Position numbers and translations under genes: made by a program
Shown: piece after piece, positions 16,858 to 26,857 of the stretch
Layout: each line of letters starts with the position of its first letter
Numbering within the stretch: position 1 is the stretch's first letter
Notes under the pieces: model-generated
Seen by the model: the letters and a program-made list of their open reading frames with translations, nothing else
Database searches by the model: none
What the model was told of the DNA's origin: nothing
Assembly: GCA_022843745.1 (NCBI GenBank)
Contig: JALHNB010000008.1
Span: 107,468-171,467, forward strand
Direction of reading: 5' to 3'
Origin: Anaerolineae bacterium
GTDB lineage: Bacteria > Chloroflexota > Anaerolineae > Aggregatilineales > Phototrophicaceae
Length of the DNA: 64,000 nucleotides

Positions 16858-17868
16858 TTAGACTATGCTGGCAATTCTGCGTAGAATAGCCGGATCTTCC
16901 AGCGCCCGACCTGCGCCTACAGCCACTGCAATGAGCGCATTATCAGCGCGATAAACCGGTACACCCGTTTCGCGCGTAAGGTACTGGTCAATGCCGCGCA
17001 AAAGCGCACCGCCACCTGTCAGAATGATACCTCTGTCAATGATGTCCGATGCCAATTCGGGCGGGGTTGTACCCAATACGGCTTTCGCTACCGCCGCGAT
17101 CATGGCTAATGGTTCAGCCAAGGCTTCGACGACTTCACCAGTCGTGATGCTGACCGTCCTGGGAAGGCCGCTGACATTATCACGACCCTGGATTTCCATG
17201 CTCATTTCCTGACCAATATCGACTGCCGCGCCGACCTGAATTTTCACCGATTCGGCTGTTGGTTGGCCGATACTCAGGTTATATTTACGTCGCACGTAGC
17301 TGATAATCGCATCGTCCTGGCGCAATCCTCCAACACGTCCGCTCTCCGCTCGCACAATATTGTTCATCGTCAGCACTGCGGCTTCGGTGATGCCACCACC
17401 AATATTGATAATCATATCACCAGCGGGAGTGCCAACGGGAAGCCCCGCGCCAATTGCTGCTGCCAACGGCTCCCAGATCAGAAACGCCTCACGCGCACCT
17501 GCCGCAATCGCCGCCTCATGAACCGCCCGTTTTTCGACACTGGTCACACCATAGGGGACAGAAATCATGACAGTGGGCTTAAAAAGGCGAAAACGTCCGG
17601 CGACTTTGCCAAAGAAATGGCGCAGCATCGCCTCCGTCACTTCATAGTCAGCAATCACGCCATCGCGTAGAGGACGTACAACTTGAATATCTTCTTCATC
17701 CACACGCCCCAACATCTCGCGCGCAGACTGGCCGATCTCGACAATACGTTCGTCATTCACCGTTAAGGCAACCAACGATGGCTCTTGCAGAACGATTTGC
17801 TCGTTCTCATAGATCAGGCAATTAACGGTACCCAGGTCTACACCCAGCCTTTTATCGAATAACCCCAT
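16858..17868 (-). CDS. mreB: Rod-shape actin homologue MreB
   Basis: Bacterial actin, 336 aa. Phosphate-binding loops FDKRLGVDLGTVNCLIYENEQIVLQEPS and DMIINIGGGITEAAVLTMNNIV; ISVPYGVTSVEKRAVHEAAIAAGAREAFLIWEPLAAAIGAGLPV; and IILTGGGALLRGIDQYLTRETGVPVYRADNAL are classic MreB/Mbl signatures. The ATG is chosen with GGAG ten bases upstream; a GTG 12 codons earlier is less likely. No mreC or mreD is adjacent. It sits just downstream of the ATP synthase operon, separated by a terminator. Confidence 0.94.
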   Translation of the reverse strand: MGLFDKRLGVDLGTVNCLIYENEQIVLQEPSLVALTVNDERIVEIGQSAREMLGRVDEEDIQVVRPLRDGVIADYEVTEAMLRHFFGKVAGRFRLFKPTVMISVPYGVTSVEKRAVHEAAIAAGAREAFLIWEPLAAAIGAGLPVGTPAGDMIINIGGGITEAAVLTMNNIVRAESGRVGGLRQDDAIISYVRRKYNLSIGQPTAESVKIQVGAAVDIGQEMSMEIQGRDNVSGLPRTVSITTGEVVEALAEPLAMIAAVAKAVLGTTPPELASDIIDRGIILTGGGALLRGIDQYLTRETGVPVYRADNALIAVAVGAGRALEDPAILRRIASIV

Positions 17869-17931
17869 ATGCACGACTCCAAGCGCAACCGAATCACTGT
17901 ACACTTATAGCCGATGTGCCTTCTAAAAGCA

Positions 17932-17953
17932 ACGCCCGGACAAATCCGGGCGT
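17932..17953 (-). terminator. Terminator of the atpAGDC operon
   Basis: Perfect 9-bp stem ACGCCCGGA with TCCGGGCGT around a 4-base loop, 28 bp after the atpC stop in the minus direction, followed by TGCTTTTAG. Moderate U tract. Confidence 0.75.
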
Positions 17954-17981
17954 CATTGCAACGACAAGCATAGCATTAAGG

Positions 17982-18431
17982 TTAATTGCTGTTTTCGTCT
18001 TCGATAATTCGCATTATAGGCCCGGAGGTCTGAATCTTACGATGAATCCGCAAACTGAGTTCAGCACGACGGAGTTCTAATACTGCCTGGCGATTTACTT
18101 CAGGCGGCACACCCTTTTCAAGCATCTCAGCAGCGCTTTCACGAGCTTTTTCTGCCGCTTCCAGGTCAAGATCGAAAGATGATGCAGCAAGATCAGCCAA
18201 AATCACGACTTTATCCGGGCGAACATCGACTACGCCACCATAGATGGCAAAACGTTCTTCGGCCTTTCCTTTGCGGATAATCAATTCGCCAAAGCCAAGT
18301 GTTGTCAGCACAGGCGCATGATGCGGCAGAACGCCCATCTCGCCTTCCGCTGCCGGGATCAACACCATATCCGCTTCGGGTTCGTCGAATATCTTTTTCT
18401 CTTGAGTCACAAGTTCAACATGTATGGGCAT
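17982..18431 (-). CDS. atpC: ATP synthase F1 epsilon subunit
   Basis: Central-stalk subunit, 149 aa. N-terminal beta-sandwich HVELVTQEKKIFDEPEADMVLIPAAEGEMGVLPHHAPVLTTLGFGEL is the family pattern, followed by FAIYGGVVDVRPDKVVILADLA. The C-terminal helical hairpin contains AAEKARESAAEML and LELRRAELSLRIHRK. Last gene of the F1 operon, 39 bp after atpD. Confidence 0.95.
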   Translation of the reverse strand: MPIHVELVTQEKKIFDEPEADMVLIPAAEGEMGVLPHHAPVLTTLGFGELIIRKGKAEERFAIYGGVVDVRPDKVVILADLAASSFDLDLEAAEKARESAAEMLEKGVPPEVNRQAVLELRRAELSLRIHRKIQTSGPIMRIIEDENSN

Positions 18432-18470
18432 AATTTACCTCTCCGGTAGGGTATCCCCTACGCTGTCGCC

Positions 18471-19916
<1,446 letters not shown>

Positions 19917-19922
19917 CTACCA

Positions 19923-19965
19923 TTTTCGTTGTAGATAGCATCTGTTTTCGTTGTAAATAGCATCT
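19923..19965. repeat. 22-bp tandem direct repeat (two copies) between atpG and atpD
   Basis: TTTTCGTTGTAGATAGCATCT at 19923-19943 and TTTTCGTTGTAAATAGCATCT at 19945-19965, one mismatch, period 22. Function unknown; it lies between two genes that need unequal expression (1 gamma to 3 beta). Confidence 0.75.
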
Positions 19966-19968
19966 ATA

Positions 19969-19995
19969 AGGGCATCCCGAAGGACGCCCCTACAC
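19969..19995. repeat. Dispersed GGGC...GCCCCTACA element, copy 1 (degenerate)
   Basis: AGGGCATCCCGAAGGACGCCCCTACA has the layout of the better-formed palindromes at 24752 and 54599: a GGGC arm, a spacer, then GCCCCTACA. One of at least four copies in the window. Confidence 0.6.
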
Positions 19996-20002
19996 TGTCA
20001 AA

Positions 20003-21016
20003 TCAATTCGACCTGCTTGAGCGATGGCTCAATGTGGATTGCGGTAATCCTGGTTTTGCATAGGCGTCATGCTCGTTTTGAGTGAGGATGTCATCAGCCA
20101 GTTTATCAATCGAGCTTTGCAGCGCTTCGGCACCACCGACAATATCCAGAATTTCACTCGTGATAGCGGCTTGACGCGCCTTGTTGTAATCAAGCGTCAA
20201 ATCACTGGCGAGTGTAGAAGCGTTATCAGATGCGTTACGCATGGCGACCATACGCGCCGAATGTTCACTCGCCTGGCTTTCCAGAACCGCCTGATACAAC
20301 TGAAGTTCGGTAAAACGCGGAACAATCTCCTGAAGGATTGCTTCCGGGCTGGGTTCATATTCGTAGTTCGCCACGGTATTGCTGACTTGCGGTACATCTT
20401 TAATCAATTCCGCTGCAATCGTATCCTCGACTTTATGAGGAATGAGTGGCAACCAGCCCTGCACCACCGGGCGCTGAGTCAGCGTATTGATGAAATCGGT
20501 ATAAGCAATATACACATCATCGACTTCACCACTCAGGAAAGAGTCAATCGCCAACCGCGCAATCGGCGAAATATCAGCAATTGTGGGCGCAGTTGGCAAA
20601 TCACTAAACTGAGCCACAACATTTTCACGGGTTCGAATCAGCGAATCGCGTCCTTTGCGACCAACGGTTACAAAGCGCACAGGTTTGCCCATCCGTTCGG
20701 CAAAACGCAAACCGACGCGAACAATGTTGGTGTTATATGCTCCCGCCAGACCACGATCAGACGTGACGAGCACGATCATAATGTTCTTAACATCTGCCCG
20801 CGCGGCCAGTAGAGGGTGCAGCGGTGTACCTTTTGTACCCGCGCTCTGAACATTAAGCAGAATTTCCCAGGCTTTTTCGGCAAACGCGCGGCTGGCAAGC
20901 ACACGCGCCTGCGCCTGACGCACCTTCGAAGCCGAAACCGACTCCTGGGCACGGGTAATCTGGCCGATATTTTTCACACTGCGGATACGTTTTTTAATCT
21001 CACGCGCACTTGGCAT
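20003..21016 (-). CDS. atpG: ATP synthase F1 gamma subunit
   Basis: Rotor stalk subunit, 337 aa. N-terminal MPSAREIKKRIRSVKNIGQITRA and the C-terminal helix YQAVLESQASEHSARMVAMRNASDNASTLASDLTLDYNKARQAAITSEILDIVGGAEAL are textbook gamma, with VTSDRGLAGAYNTN in between. Beyond the usual VGGAxAL end there are about 40 further residues (SIDKLADDILTQNEHDAYAKP..., Ser-rich end), a lineage-type extension. 31 bp separate it from atpA. Confidence 0.95.
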   Translation of the reverse strand: MPSAREIKKRIRSVKNIGQITRAQESVSASKVRQAQARVLASRAFAEKAWEILLNVQSAGTKGTPLHPLLAARADVKNIMIVLVTSDRGLAGAYNTNIVRVGLRFAERMGKPVRFVTVGRKGRDSLIRTRENVVAQFSDLPTAPTIADISPIARLAIDSFLSGEVDDVYIAYTDFINTLTQRPVVQGWLPLIPHKVEDTIAAELIKDVPQVSNTVANYEYEPSPEAILQEIVPRFTELQLYQAVLESQASEHSARMVAMRNASDNASTLASDLTLDYNKARQAAITSEILDIVGGAEALQSSIDKLADDILTQNEHDAYAKPGLPQSTLSHRSSRSN

Positions 21017-21047
21017 GATGACCTCTCTTTCTGATTAGACGCTCGCT

Positions 21048-22550
21048 TTAGGTCCAGCTTGCGTTAAAGGTCTTGATCGCATCCGTCAACTTGGCAATGA
21101 TGTCGTCATCCCACGCGCCAGTGCTAAGTTTCGCGGCCAATTCGGAATATTGCGTATTAAATGCACGCAGGAATGCTGCCTGCCATTCTTTGACGCGATC
21201 CACTGATACCTGATCCAGCAGCGAACGTGTTCCGGCGAAAATCAGTGCGACCTGATCTGCCAACGGGATGGGCTGATATTGGGGCTGCTTGAGGAGTTCG
21301 GTCAGGCGTAAACCACGATCAAGCTGTGCCTGTGTGGATTTGTCGAGGCTCGAACCGAATTGGGCGAATGCTGCCAGCGAACGGAACTGCGCGAGATCGA
21401 GGCGCAAACCGCCAGCGACTTTGCTCATCGCGCGCGTCTGGGCATCACCACCTACGCGGCTGACGCTGATACCAGCGTTCATCGCGGGGCGCTGACCAGC
21501 ATAGAACAACTCAGCTTCCAGATAAATCTGACCATCGGTGATCGAGATTACGTTTGTCGGTACATATGCGGACACATCGCCGAGCAGCGTTTCAATAATC
21601 GGTAGCGCTGTCAGGCTGCCGTTACCTTCGGCTTCGCTCAACTGGGCGGCACGCTCCAGGAGGCGGCTGTGCAGATAGAATACGTCACCGGGGTACGCTT
21701 CACGTCCCGGCGGACGGCGCATCAGCAGCGATACCTGACGATAGGCCCAGGCATGTTTGGAAAGATCGTCGTACACGACCAGCGCATCTTTACCATTTTC
21801 CATGAACCATTCGCCAATCGCGCAGCCCGAATACGGCGAAATATACTGCATAGCTGCCGGGTCGGAGGCCGACGCGACGACGACGGTGGTGTAATCCATC
21901 GCACCATTTTCTTCGAGCAGCGCCACTAAACGCGCCACCTCACCACGTCGTTTACCAATCGCGACGTAGATGCAGAACAGGTCTTTGCCCTTCTGGTTGA
22001 TAATCGTATCAATGCCAATCGCTGTTTTGCCGATTTGACGATCACCAATAATCAACTGTCGCTGACCACGACCTACGGGGGTCATCGCGTCGATGGCGAG
22101 AATACCCGTTTGTACCGGGCGGAACACGTTACGACGCGCCATAACGCCAGGGGCGATACGCTCGATATTGAAATATTCCGTCGCTGCAATCGGCCCTTTG
22201 CCGTCCACAGGCTCACCCAGCGCGTTCACGACACGCCCGACCATGCCCATACCAACTGGCACGGACGCGATACGACCCAACGGGCGTACTTCATCACCTT
22301 CGTTGATCGTGTCGTAATCACCCATGATGATGATACCGACATTATCTTTTTCCAGGTTGAACGCGATCCCTGCCACGCCATTGCTGAACCGAACCAGTTC
22401 GCTGAAGCGGATGTTATCCAGACCCTTGACGCGGGCGATACCATCACCAATTTCGTCTACATAACCAACTTCAACCGATTCAAGTTTCGGCTCATATCCC
22501 TCTATCTGCTTGAGCAGGGATTCATAAATATCTCTGGAGATGTCTGCCAT
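21048..22550 (-). CDS. atpA: ATP synthase F1 alpha subunit
   Basis: Non-catalytic nucleotide-binding subunit, 500 aa. [28 protein letters not shown], the P-loop [97 protein letters not shown] and [31 protein letters not shown] are seen. The P-loop has Ile where GDRQTGKT is usual; the site is not catalytic, so this is probably neutral. First F1 gene here: atpB, E, F and H are not upstream; proC is. Confidence 0.97.
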   Translation of the reverse strand: MADISRDIYESLLKQIEGYEPKLESVEVGYVDEIGDGIARVKGLDNIRFSELVRFSNGVAGIAFNLEKDNVGIIIMGDYDTINEGDEVRPLGRIASVPVGMGMVGRVVNALGEPVDGKGPIAATEYFNIERIAPGVMARRNVFRPVQTGILAIDAMTPVGRGQRQLIIGDRQIGKTAIGIDTIINQKGKDLFCIYVAIGKRRGEVARLVALLEENGAMDYTTVVVASASDPAAMQYISPYSGCAIGEWFMENGKDALVVYDDLSKHAWAYRQVSLLMRRPPGREAYPGDVFYLHSRLLERAAQLSEAEGNGSLTALPIIETLLGDVSAYVPTNVISITDGQIYLEAELFYAGQRPAMNAGISVSRVGGDAQTRAMSKVAGGLRLDLAQFRSLAAFAQFGSSLDKSTQAQLDRGLRLTELLKQPQYQPIPLADQVALIFAGTRSLLDQVSVDRVKEWQAAFLRAFNTQYSELAAKLSTGAWDDDIIAKLTDAIKTFNASWT

Positions 22551-22712
22551 TCAGGCCTCCCATAATCTATTCACCAGATATTCGTACCTAAATTTGTTTA
22601 AACCACTCAAAATGAGTGAGGTTTGCCACATGAAATGTTTGAAAAATAGGATGCTTGTGTCCCAGTATTGTAACTTATCTTAAATCATATGTCCACTTTT
22701 TCACAAACGCGA

Positions 22713-23558
22713 TTACTGCTCTCCATTCGGATCGCGAGGCTTGCCGCCACCAAGCACGATAGAGCGCTGATAAGCTGCCCATACCGCCCGTGCCAACACC
22801 GTCCGCAAACCGCCTTTCTCCATATGATAGATGGCCTCGGCTGAGGTACCGCCAGGGCTTGTCACCTGGTTGCGTAGCTGCGCGGGATGCAAGCCGGAAG
22901 CGGCAGCATATTCCACAGAGCCGCGCATCGTCTGTAACACCAGACGCTCGGAATCATGCCGCGAAAAGCCCATGTGAACACCCGCGTCGATCAACGCTTC
23001 CATAAACATGAAAACGTAGGCTGGCCCTGTTCCACTCAAGGCCGTCGCCATATCCAGATAACGCTCATCGTCCATAAAGATTTCTTCGCCGAGCGCACCC
23101 AAAAGTATTCGCGCCTGTTCGCGCTGGGTTTCAGACACTTCTGGTGTCGCTGTCCAAACGGTGATCCCCTGCCCAATCTGAGCAGGGGTGTTTGGCATCG
23201 CGCGAACCACGTTGGCATTTGCGAGTCCATTGGCAATCGTCTGGATTTTCGCGCCAGCGATGATACTTAATACCAGCGAAGCCGAATGCGCACCGCGCCG
23301 CGCCACAGGCAAGACATAATCCAGCACCTGTGGCTTGACCGACAGCACCAATACATCGGCTTTCTCGGCAGCTTCAGCATTATCGGTTGTAAAACGCACA
23401 CCATAATTTTTGACCAGTTCCGCGCCCCGGTCTTCGCGTGTGTCAGCCGCGATAATCTGATTCGGTTCGAGAATTTTTTTATTGAGCAAGCCCTTCATCA
23501 TGGCCTCGCCCATAATGCCACTGCCGATGAAGGCTACCGTTTTCTCACGAAATGGCAT
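22713..23558 (-). CDS. proC: Pyrroline-5-carboxylate reductase
   Basis: Last step of proline synthesis, NAD(P)H reduction of pyrroline-5-carboxylate. 281 aa. N-terminal VAFIGSGIMGEAMMKGLL Rossmann motif; VLSVKPQVLDYVLP; VRAMPNTPAQIGQGITVWT; MATALSGTGPAYVFMFMEALIDAGVHMGFSR; QLRNQVTSPGGTSAEAIYHMEKGGLRTVLARAVWAAYQRSIVLG. All are signature segments. Its start overlaps the racemase stop by 14 bp, so it is translated from the racemase transcript. Confidence 0.96.
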   Translation of the reverse strand: MPFREKTVAFIGSGIMGEAMMKGLLNKKILEPNQIIAADTREDRGAELVKNYGVRFTTDNAEAAEKADVLVLSVKPQVLDYVLPVARRGAHSASLVLSIIAGAKIQTIANGLANANVVRAMPNTPAQIGQGITVWTATPEVSETQREQARILLGALGEEIFMDDERYLDMATALSGTGPAYVFMFMEALIDAGVHMGFSRHDSERLVLQTMRGSVEYAAASGLHPAQLRNQVTSPGGTSAEAIYHMEKGGLRTVLARAVWAAYQRSIVLGGGKPRDPNGEQ

Positions 23559-24726
23559 GAAGGTCTCCTACGGATGGGAACTTGTAAGGATAATTTTCGC
23601 GGAAGCGTGCTTCGGCCTGTGCGACACGATCCATTTGCACATCCACACCGATCCCTGGCACAGTCGGCACGGCGATACGGCTTTTCTCGCCCAGAACAAA
23701 CGGCGGTTCGGTAATGTCCGGGTTGTAGTAACGATCTGTCGCGGAAATATCGGAAGGCAGGTTCACGCCGGGGAGTGATGCAAATGCCAGATTCGCCGAA
23801 CGTCCGACTCCCGTTTCCAGCAAACCGCCAATCCACAATGGCAGATTATTTTCAACGCACACCTTGTAGGTTTCCAGACTTTGGGTATAGCCGCTGACAC
23901 GCGCAGGCTTCAGATTCAGAATCTTGCACGAGCCTAATTCCAACGCCAGACGCAGATCATTGGCATCCTTGACGCTCTCGTCCAGGCAAATCCGCGATTC
24001 AAGCTGTGGCTGTAATTTACTGTGTTCCCAAATGTCATCGTGTCCCAGAGGCTGCTCAATCATCAACAGGTTAAACTCATCAAGCTGTTTCAAAAGTTCA
24101 GCATCTTCCAGCGTATAGGCGCTGTTGGCATCGAGCATCATTACAATATCTGGCAAGGCTTTGCGGACACCACGCGCCAGTTCAACATCCCAACCGGGCT
24201 GAATTTTGAGCTTGATACGCTCATAACCCTGATTCAGACGCATCTTGATGATGTCCAGCGTTTCCTCAACCGTCGGCTGAATACCAATACTCACCCCGAC
24301 TGTCGCGTAACCTGTTGGCGTGTTTCCAGGCGGCAAATGTGCGGCAAAAAGATCAGCCAATGACAGATTGTTGGTTTTTGCGACAGCATCCCATACGGCT
24401 GCTTCAAGCGCGTGTTTTGCCATCGGATGTCCACGCGAACCCTTGAGCATCGGGGGGATTTCAGTGGGGCTGTTCACTGTTTTGCCAAGCACTTTGGGGA
24501 TCAGAAATTCGCTCAGGACGTGCAGCGCCGTCCCAATCGTCTCGGTGCTATAACCAGGGTTAATCTCGGCGGAGACCTCTCCCCAGCCGACTACACCTTC
24601 TGTCGTGTGCAGTTCAACCAGAACAGCGACTTTAAAGGGTTCCTGACCAAAACTGGTGCGCAGCTTCTCGACCAGCGGCATGGCAATAGGGTGTAAACGA
24701 ATGGATTCAATGGTTATGGATTGCAA
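23545..24726 (-). CDS. Enolase-superfamily N-succinylamino-acid racemase / o-succinylbenzoate synthase
   Basis: Muconate-lactonising subgroup enzyme, 393 aa. Acid-base lysines in RIKLKIQPGWD and NLKPARVSGYT; metal ligands in MMLDANSAY, LMIEQPLG and CLDESV. GGLLETGVGRSANLAFASLPGVNLPSDISATDRYYNPDI is typical of the NSAR/OSBS group. No menaquinone genes adjoin it; instead a COG3375-type GNAT precedes it, the arrangement known for conversion of D- to L-amino acids via N-succinyl derivatives. NSAR is therefore favoured. The start is TTG (residues MQSITIESIRL), preceded by GGTGGGA. Confidence 0.85.
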   Translation of the reverse strand: MQSITIESIRLHPIAMPLVEKLRTSFGQEPFKVAVLVELHTTEGVVGWGEVSAEINPGYSTETIGTALHVLSEFLIPKVLGKTVNSPTEIPPMLKGSRGHPMAKHALEAAVWDAVAKTNNLSLADLFAAHLPPGNTPTGYATVGVSIGIQPTVEETLDIIKMRLNQGYERIKLKIQPGWDVELARGVRKALPDIVMMLDANSAYTLEDAELLKQLDEFNLLMIEQPLGHDDIWEHSKLQPQLESRICLDESVKDANDLRLALELGSCKILNLKPARVSGYTQSLETYKVCVENNLPLWIGGLLETGVGRSANLAFASLPGVNLPSDISATDRYYNPDITEPPFVLGEKSRIAVPTVPGIGVDVQMDRVAQAEARFRENYPYKFPSVGDLHAIS

Positions 24727-24751
24727 GATTTCCCACCTTTTAGATTAAGGC

Positions 24752-24779
24752 AGGGGCGCAGGGCGCTGCGCCCCTACAA
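24752..24779. repeat. Dispersed palindromic CCCCTACA element, copy 2
   Basis: Palindrome AGGGGCGCA (24752-24760) with TGCGCCCCT (24767-24775), then ACAA. It sits in the short gap between the GNAT stop and the racemase start and would form a stable mRNA hairpin there. Confidence 0.8.
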
Positions 24780-24788
24780 TATAAACGA

Positions 24789-25685
24789 TTAATTGAGACT
24801 AAAATCAAACTGCGGGCTGCTGTGACTGAGTAAATAAAAGGCGCGATCTCGTTCTTCATAAGCTTCATGGACAAAATCCGTGACCAGATATCCCCGGCTG
24901 GTAAGCATCTTGAACATCGCGCGGGCATGTTCACGCCAGGCTCTCGCCAAACCTTCGTCATGCTGTGCCATAGCCGGGAAATTCACCGGAATTTCGACCA
25001 ATGCCATTGACGTTGACGGGTAAATAGGATTATCACACGGCATGGCAGAACCATTATTATCCACTCGTGTTGGATTTAAAATGGGCGTATCGGCTTCAAG
25101 GTACTGCCGGAGTCCCAGGCTGCTGCGTTCACCCTCGACCCGTTCCTTGACGCGGCGATGTGTCACCCACCATTCCACGAATAGACGATCCGAATACCCA
25201 AACGATGTGAGGCCGCTGTCCGCTTCTGTACCGTAATAATTTTCCTTAAACTCATGACTGACCGCGCCCAATTTGCGGATATTCAGGTGTGCGTTGGTCG
25301 AAAGCAGGGGGTCAAAAGTCCAGGTTACTAATCGAACACCCTGTTTGATAGCCATATCACGCTGTGCCAATTTGAGTTGATACGCCAGGCCGCGATTACG
25401 ATAGGACGGCAATACGACCATACGCTTGGAAACAATTTGTAGATTCGCCATCGCAGGGCGATCAACTTCTTCAATATTTGTCCCCAGGAAACCGACTAAT
25501 ACACCAGCCATCTGATCGCCATCCAGCGCTGCCAGCACGTGACCGCCACCATTTGCCAGCGAAAACAGCATGTGGGCAGGGATCACCGATTCAATATCGT
25601 TCCCCCAGTAAATTTTTTGCAGTTCTACCGCTGCACGCATCTCCGAGAGCTTATGCAGCGCTTGTATTTTGATCGCTGTTTCCAT
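24789..25685 (-). CDS. COG3375-type GNAT acyltransferase (predicted amino-acid N-succinyltransferase)
   Basis: 298 aa GNAT protein with GGGHVLAALDGDQMAGVLVGFLG, RMVVLPSYRNRGLAYQLKLAQRDMAIKQGVRLVTWTFDPLLSTNAHLNIRKLGAVSHEFKENYYG and a long C-terminal domain. The TWTFDPL..NA..N..KLG block defines the COG3375 group. Relatives next to N-succinylamino-acid racemase act as D-amino-acid N-succinyltransferases. The ATG with GGAG five bases upstream is chosen over an in-frame ATG 14 codons earlier that lies inside the preceding gene. Ends 62 bp before the racemase. Confidence 0.85.
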   Translation of the reverse strand: METAIKIQALHKLSEMRAAVELQKIYWGNDIESVIPAHMLFSLANGGGHVLAALDGDQMAGVLVGFLGTNIEEVDRPAMANLQIVSKRMVVLPSYRNRGLAYQLKLAQRDMAIKQGVRLVTWTFDPLLSTNAHLNIRKLGAVSHEFKENYYGTEADSGLTSFGYSDRLFVEWWVTHRRVKERVEGERSSLGLRQYLEADTPILNPTRVDNNGSAMPCDNPIYPSTSMALVEIPVNFPAMAQHDEGLARAWREHARAMFKMLTSRGYLVTDFVHEAYEERDRAFYLLSHSSPQFDFSLN

Positions 25686-25695
25686 CAAATCTCCA

Positions 25696-26643
25696 TCAGA
25701 TACTACGAGGCTTACGGCGAAACGCATTACGCATCAACGGCAGCCAGTAGCCTTTTCCGCGCATATACTTGAGCAGCGTATCCTCAAAACGACGCGGGCG
25801 GATACCAAAATAATTAAACATATTCGCCAACTGGGCGGTACGGTTCGTGGCTAAAATATCGAGCCACTGCGATGTCATCAGCGAACGTGGCAGCACACGA
25901 CCATAGATGGCTGTAATCCAGCGCAGCATATAGGGCGGCACCGGGATAATAAAACGCTGCATATCCGAAACACGCATGATCGTGCGAATAAAATCTTCGA
26001 GCGTAATGTATTCTGGCCCGCCAATTTCCATCAGTGTATCGACGGTATCGGGTCGTTCGAGGCTGCGCATAATCGCCTCAACCAGGTCGTCGATATAAAT
26101 TGGATGGAGTACCACTTCACCGCGTCCGGGCATCAGAAAAAAGAGCGGATTTGCCCGCAGCGACATGGCAATATGATTGGCAAAAGCATCTTCTTCGCCA
26201 AAGACAATCCCGCTGCGAATGATCGTATACGCAAGGCCGCTGCCGCGAATGATTTCTTCGACCATACCCTTAATTCGCAGTAATGGGTAAGCAGACGAGG
26301 GTGCAGCACCCAGATGGCTGACAGTGATGATCCGCCCGACACGCGCCGCCCGCGCCGCCGCGATCAGGTTACGTGTCCCCACAAGCTCAATACGCTCCAG
26401 ATCACGCTCCCTGCCCCACCACTGCGCATTCTCAAGGTGAATGACAACATGAGCGCCCGTGACAGCTTTAAAGAACATCTCCTCGTCAAGCACATTTCCC
26501 TGTATAATCTCAGGAGCTTGTTCCCAGGGCAAATTGGTAAGCTTGTTTTCGGGAATCAGGCAGCGCACCTGGCGACCTTCCGCCATCAAGCGGCTTACCA
26601 GGTGTCGGCCAATTAAGCCTGTCGCGCCGGTTACTAAAATCAT
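25696..26643 (-). CDS. NAD(P)-binding atypical SDR (NDUFA9/NmrA-like)
   Basis: 315 aa. N-terminal MILVTGATGLIGRHLVSRLMAEGRQVRCLI is an SDR nucleotide-binding fold; VVIHLENAQWW, LVGTRNLIAAARAARVGRIITVSHLGA and SPYPLLRIKG-like YPLLRIKGMVEE follow. There is no YxxxK catalytic pair, so it belongs to the atypical complex I NDUFA9-like or quinone-associated group. Substrate unknown. GGGGAGG precedes the ATG. It is the first gene of the minus-strand run to proC and divergent from fabF; a 17-bp palindrome overlaps its likely promoter. Confidence 0.85.
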   Translation of the reverse strand: MILVTGATGLIGRHLVSRLMAEGRQVRCLIPENKLTNLPWEQAPEIIQGNVLDEEMFFKAVTGAHVVIHLENAQWWGRERDLERIELVGTRNLIAAARAARVGRIITVSHLGAAPSSAYPLLRIKGMVEEIIRGSGLAYTIIRSGIVFGEEDAFANHIAMSLRANPLFFLMPGRGEVVLHPIYIDDLVEAIMRSLERPDTVDTLMEIGGPEYITLEDFIRTIMRVSDMQRFIIPVPPYMLRWITAIYGRVLPRSLMTSQWLDILATNRTAQLANMFNYFGIRPRRFEDTLLKYMRGKGYWLPLMRNAFRRKPRSI

Positions 26644-26660
26644 TCAGCCTCCCCAGAAGT

Positions 26661-26677
26661 CATGTTATTATAACATG
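26661..26677. promoter_or_regulatory. 17-bp perfect palindrome overlapping a candidate -10 element
   Basis: CATGTTATTATAACATG is perfectly symmetric about its central T. On the minus strand it contains TATAAT 20-30 bp before the SDR gene start, so it could be an operator over the core promoter. No regulator gene adjoins. Confidence 0.5.
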
Positions 26678-26691
26678 CGTCCCAGAGGATG

Positions 26692-26744
26692 AAACAGGCA
26701 TAGACTGTAACCACAACGACAAAACAGGCATAAACTGTAACCAC
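26692..26744. repeat. Two 23-bp direct repeats upstream of fabF
   Basis: AAACAGGCATAGACTGTAAC plus CAC at 26692-26714, and the same with one mismatch at 26722-26744, period 30 bp (about three helical turns). They look like a paired binding site on one face of the DNA. They lie in the divergent fabF/SDR promoter region. Confidence 0.7.
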
Positions 26745-26857
26745 CTGCCCTTTTGGGGGTTATTTTCAAGTATAGAGATTTTGGAACGCATGAAGCGTTT
26801 ATAACTACAGCATAAAGCGTCCTTGCGAATGGCAGGGATGAGGCGGAGGATCATACT

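Noticed and set aside
23545..24726. Menaquinone-pathway o-succinylbenzoate synthase
   Set aside because: Not excluded by sequence, but no men genes adjoin and the COG3375 GNAT partner favours the racemase function.
26692..26744. Start of a CRISPR array
   Set aside because: Only two repeats with a 7-bp spacer and no cas genes; more like paired operator sites.
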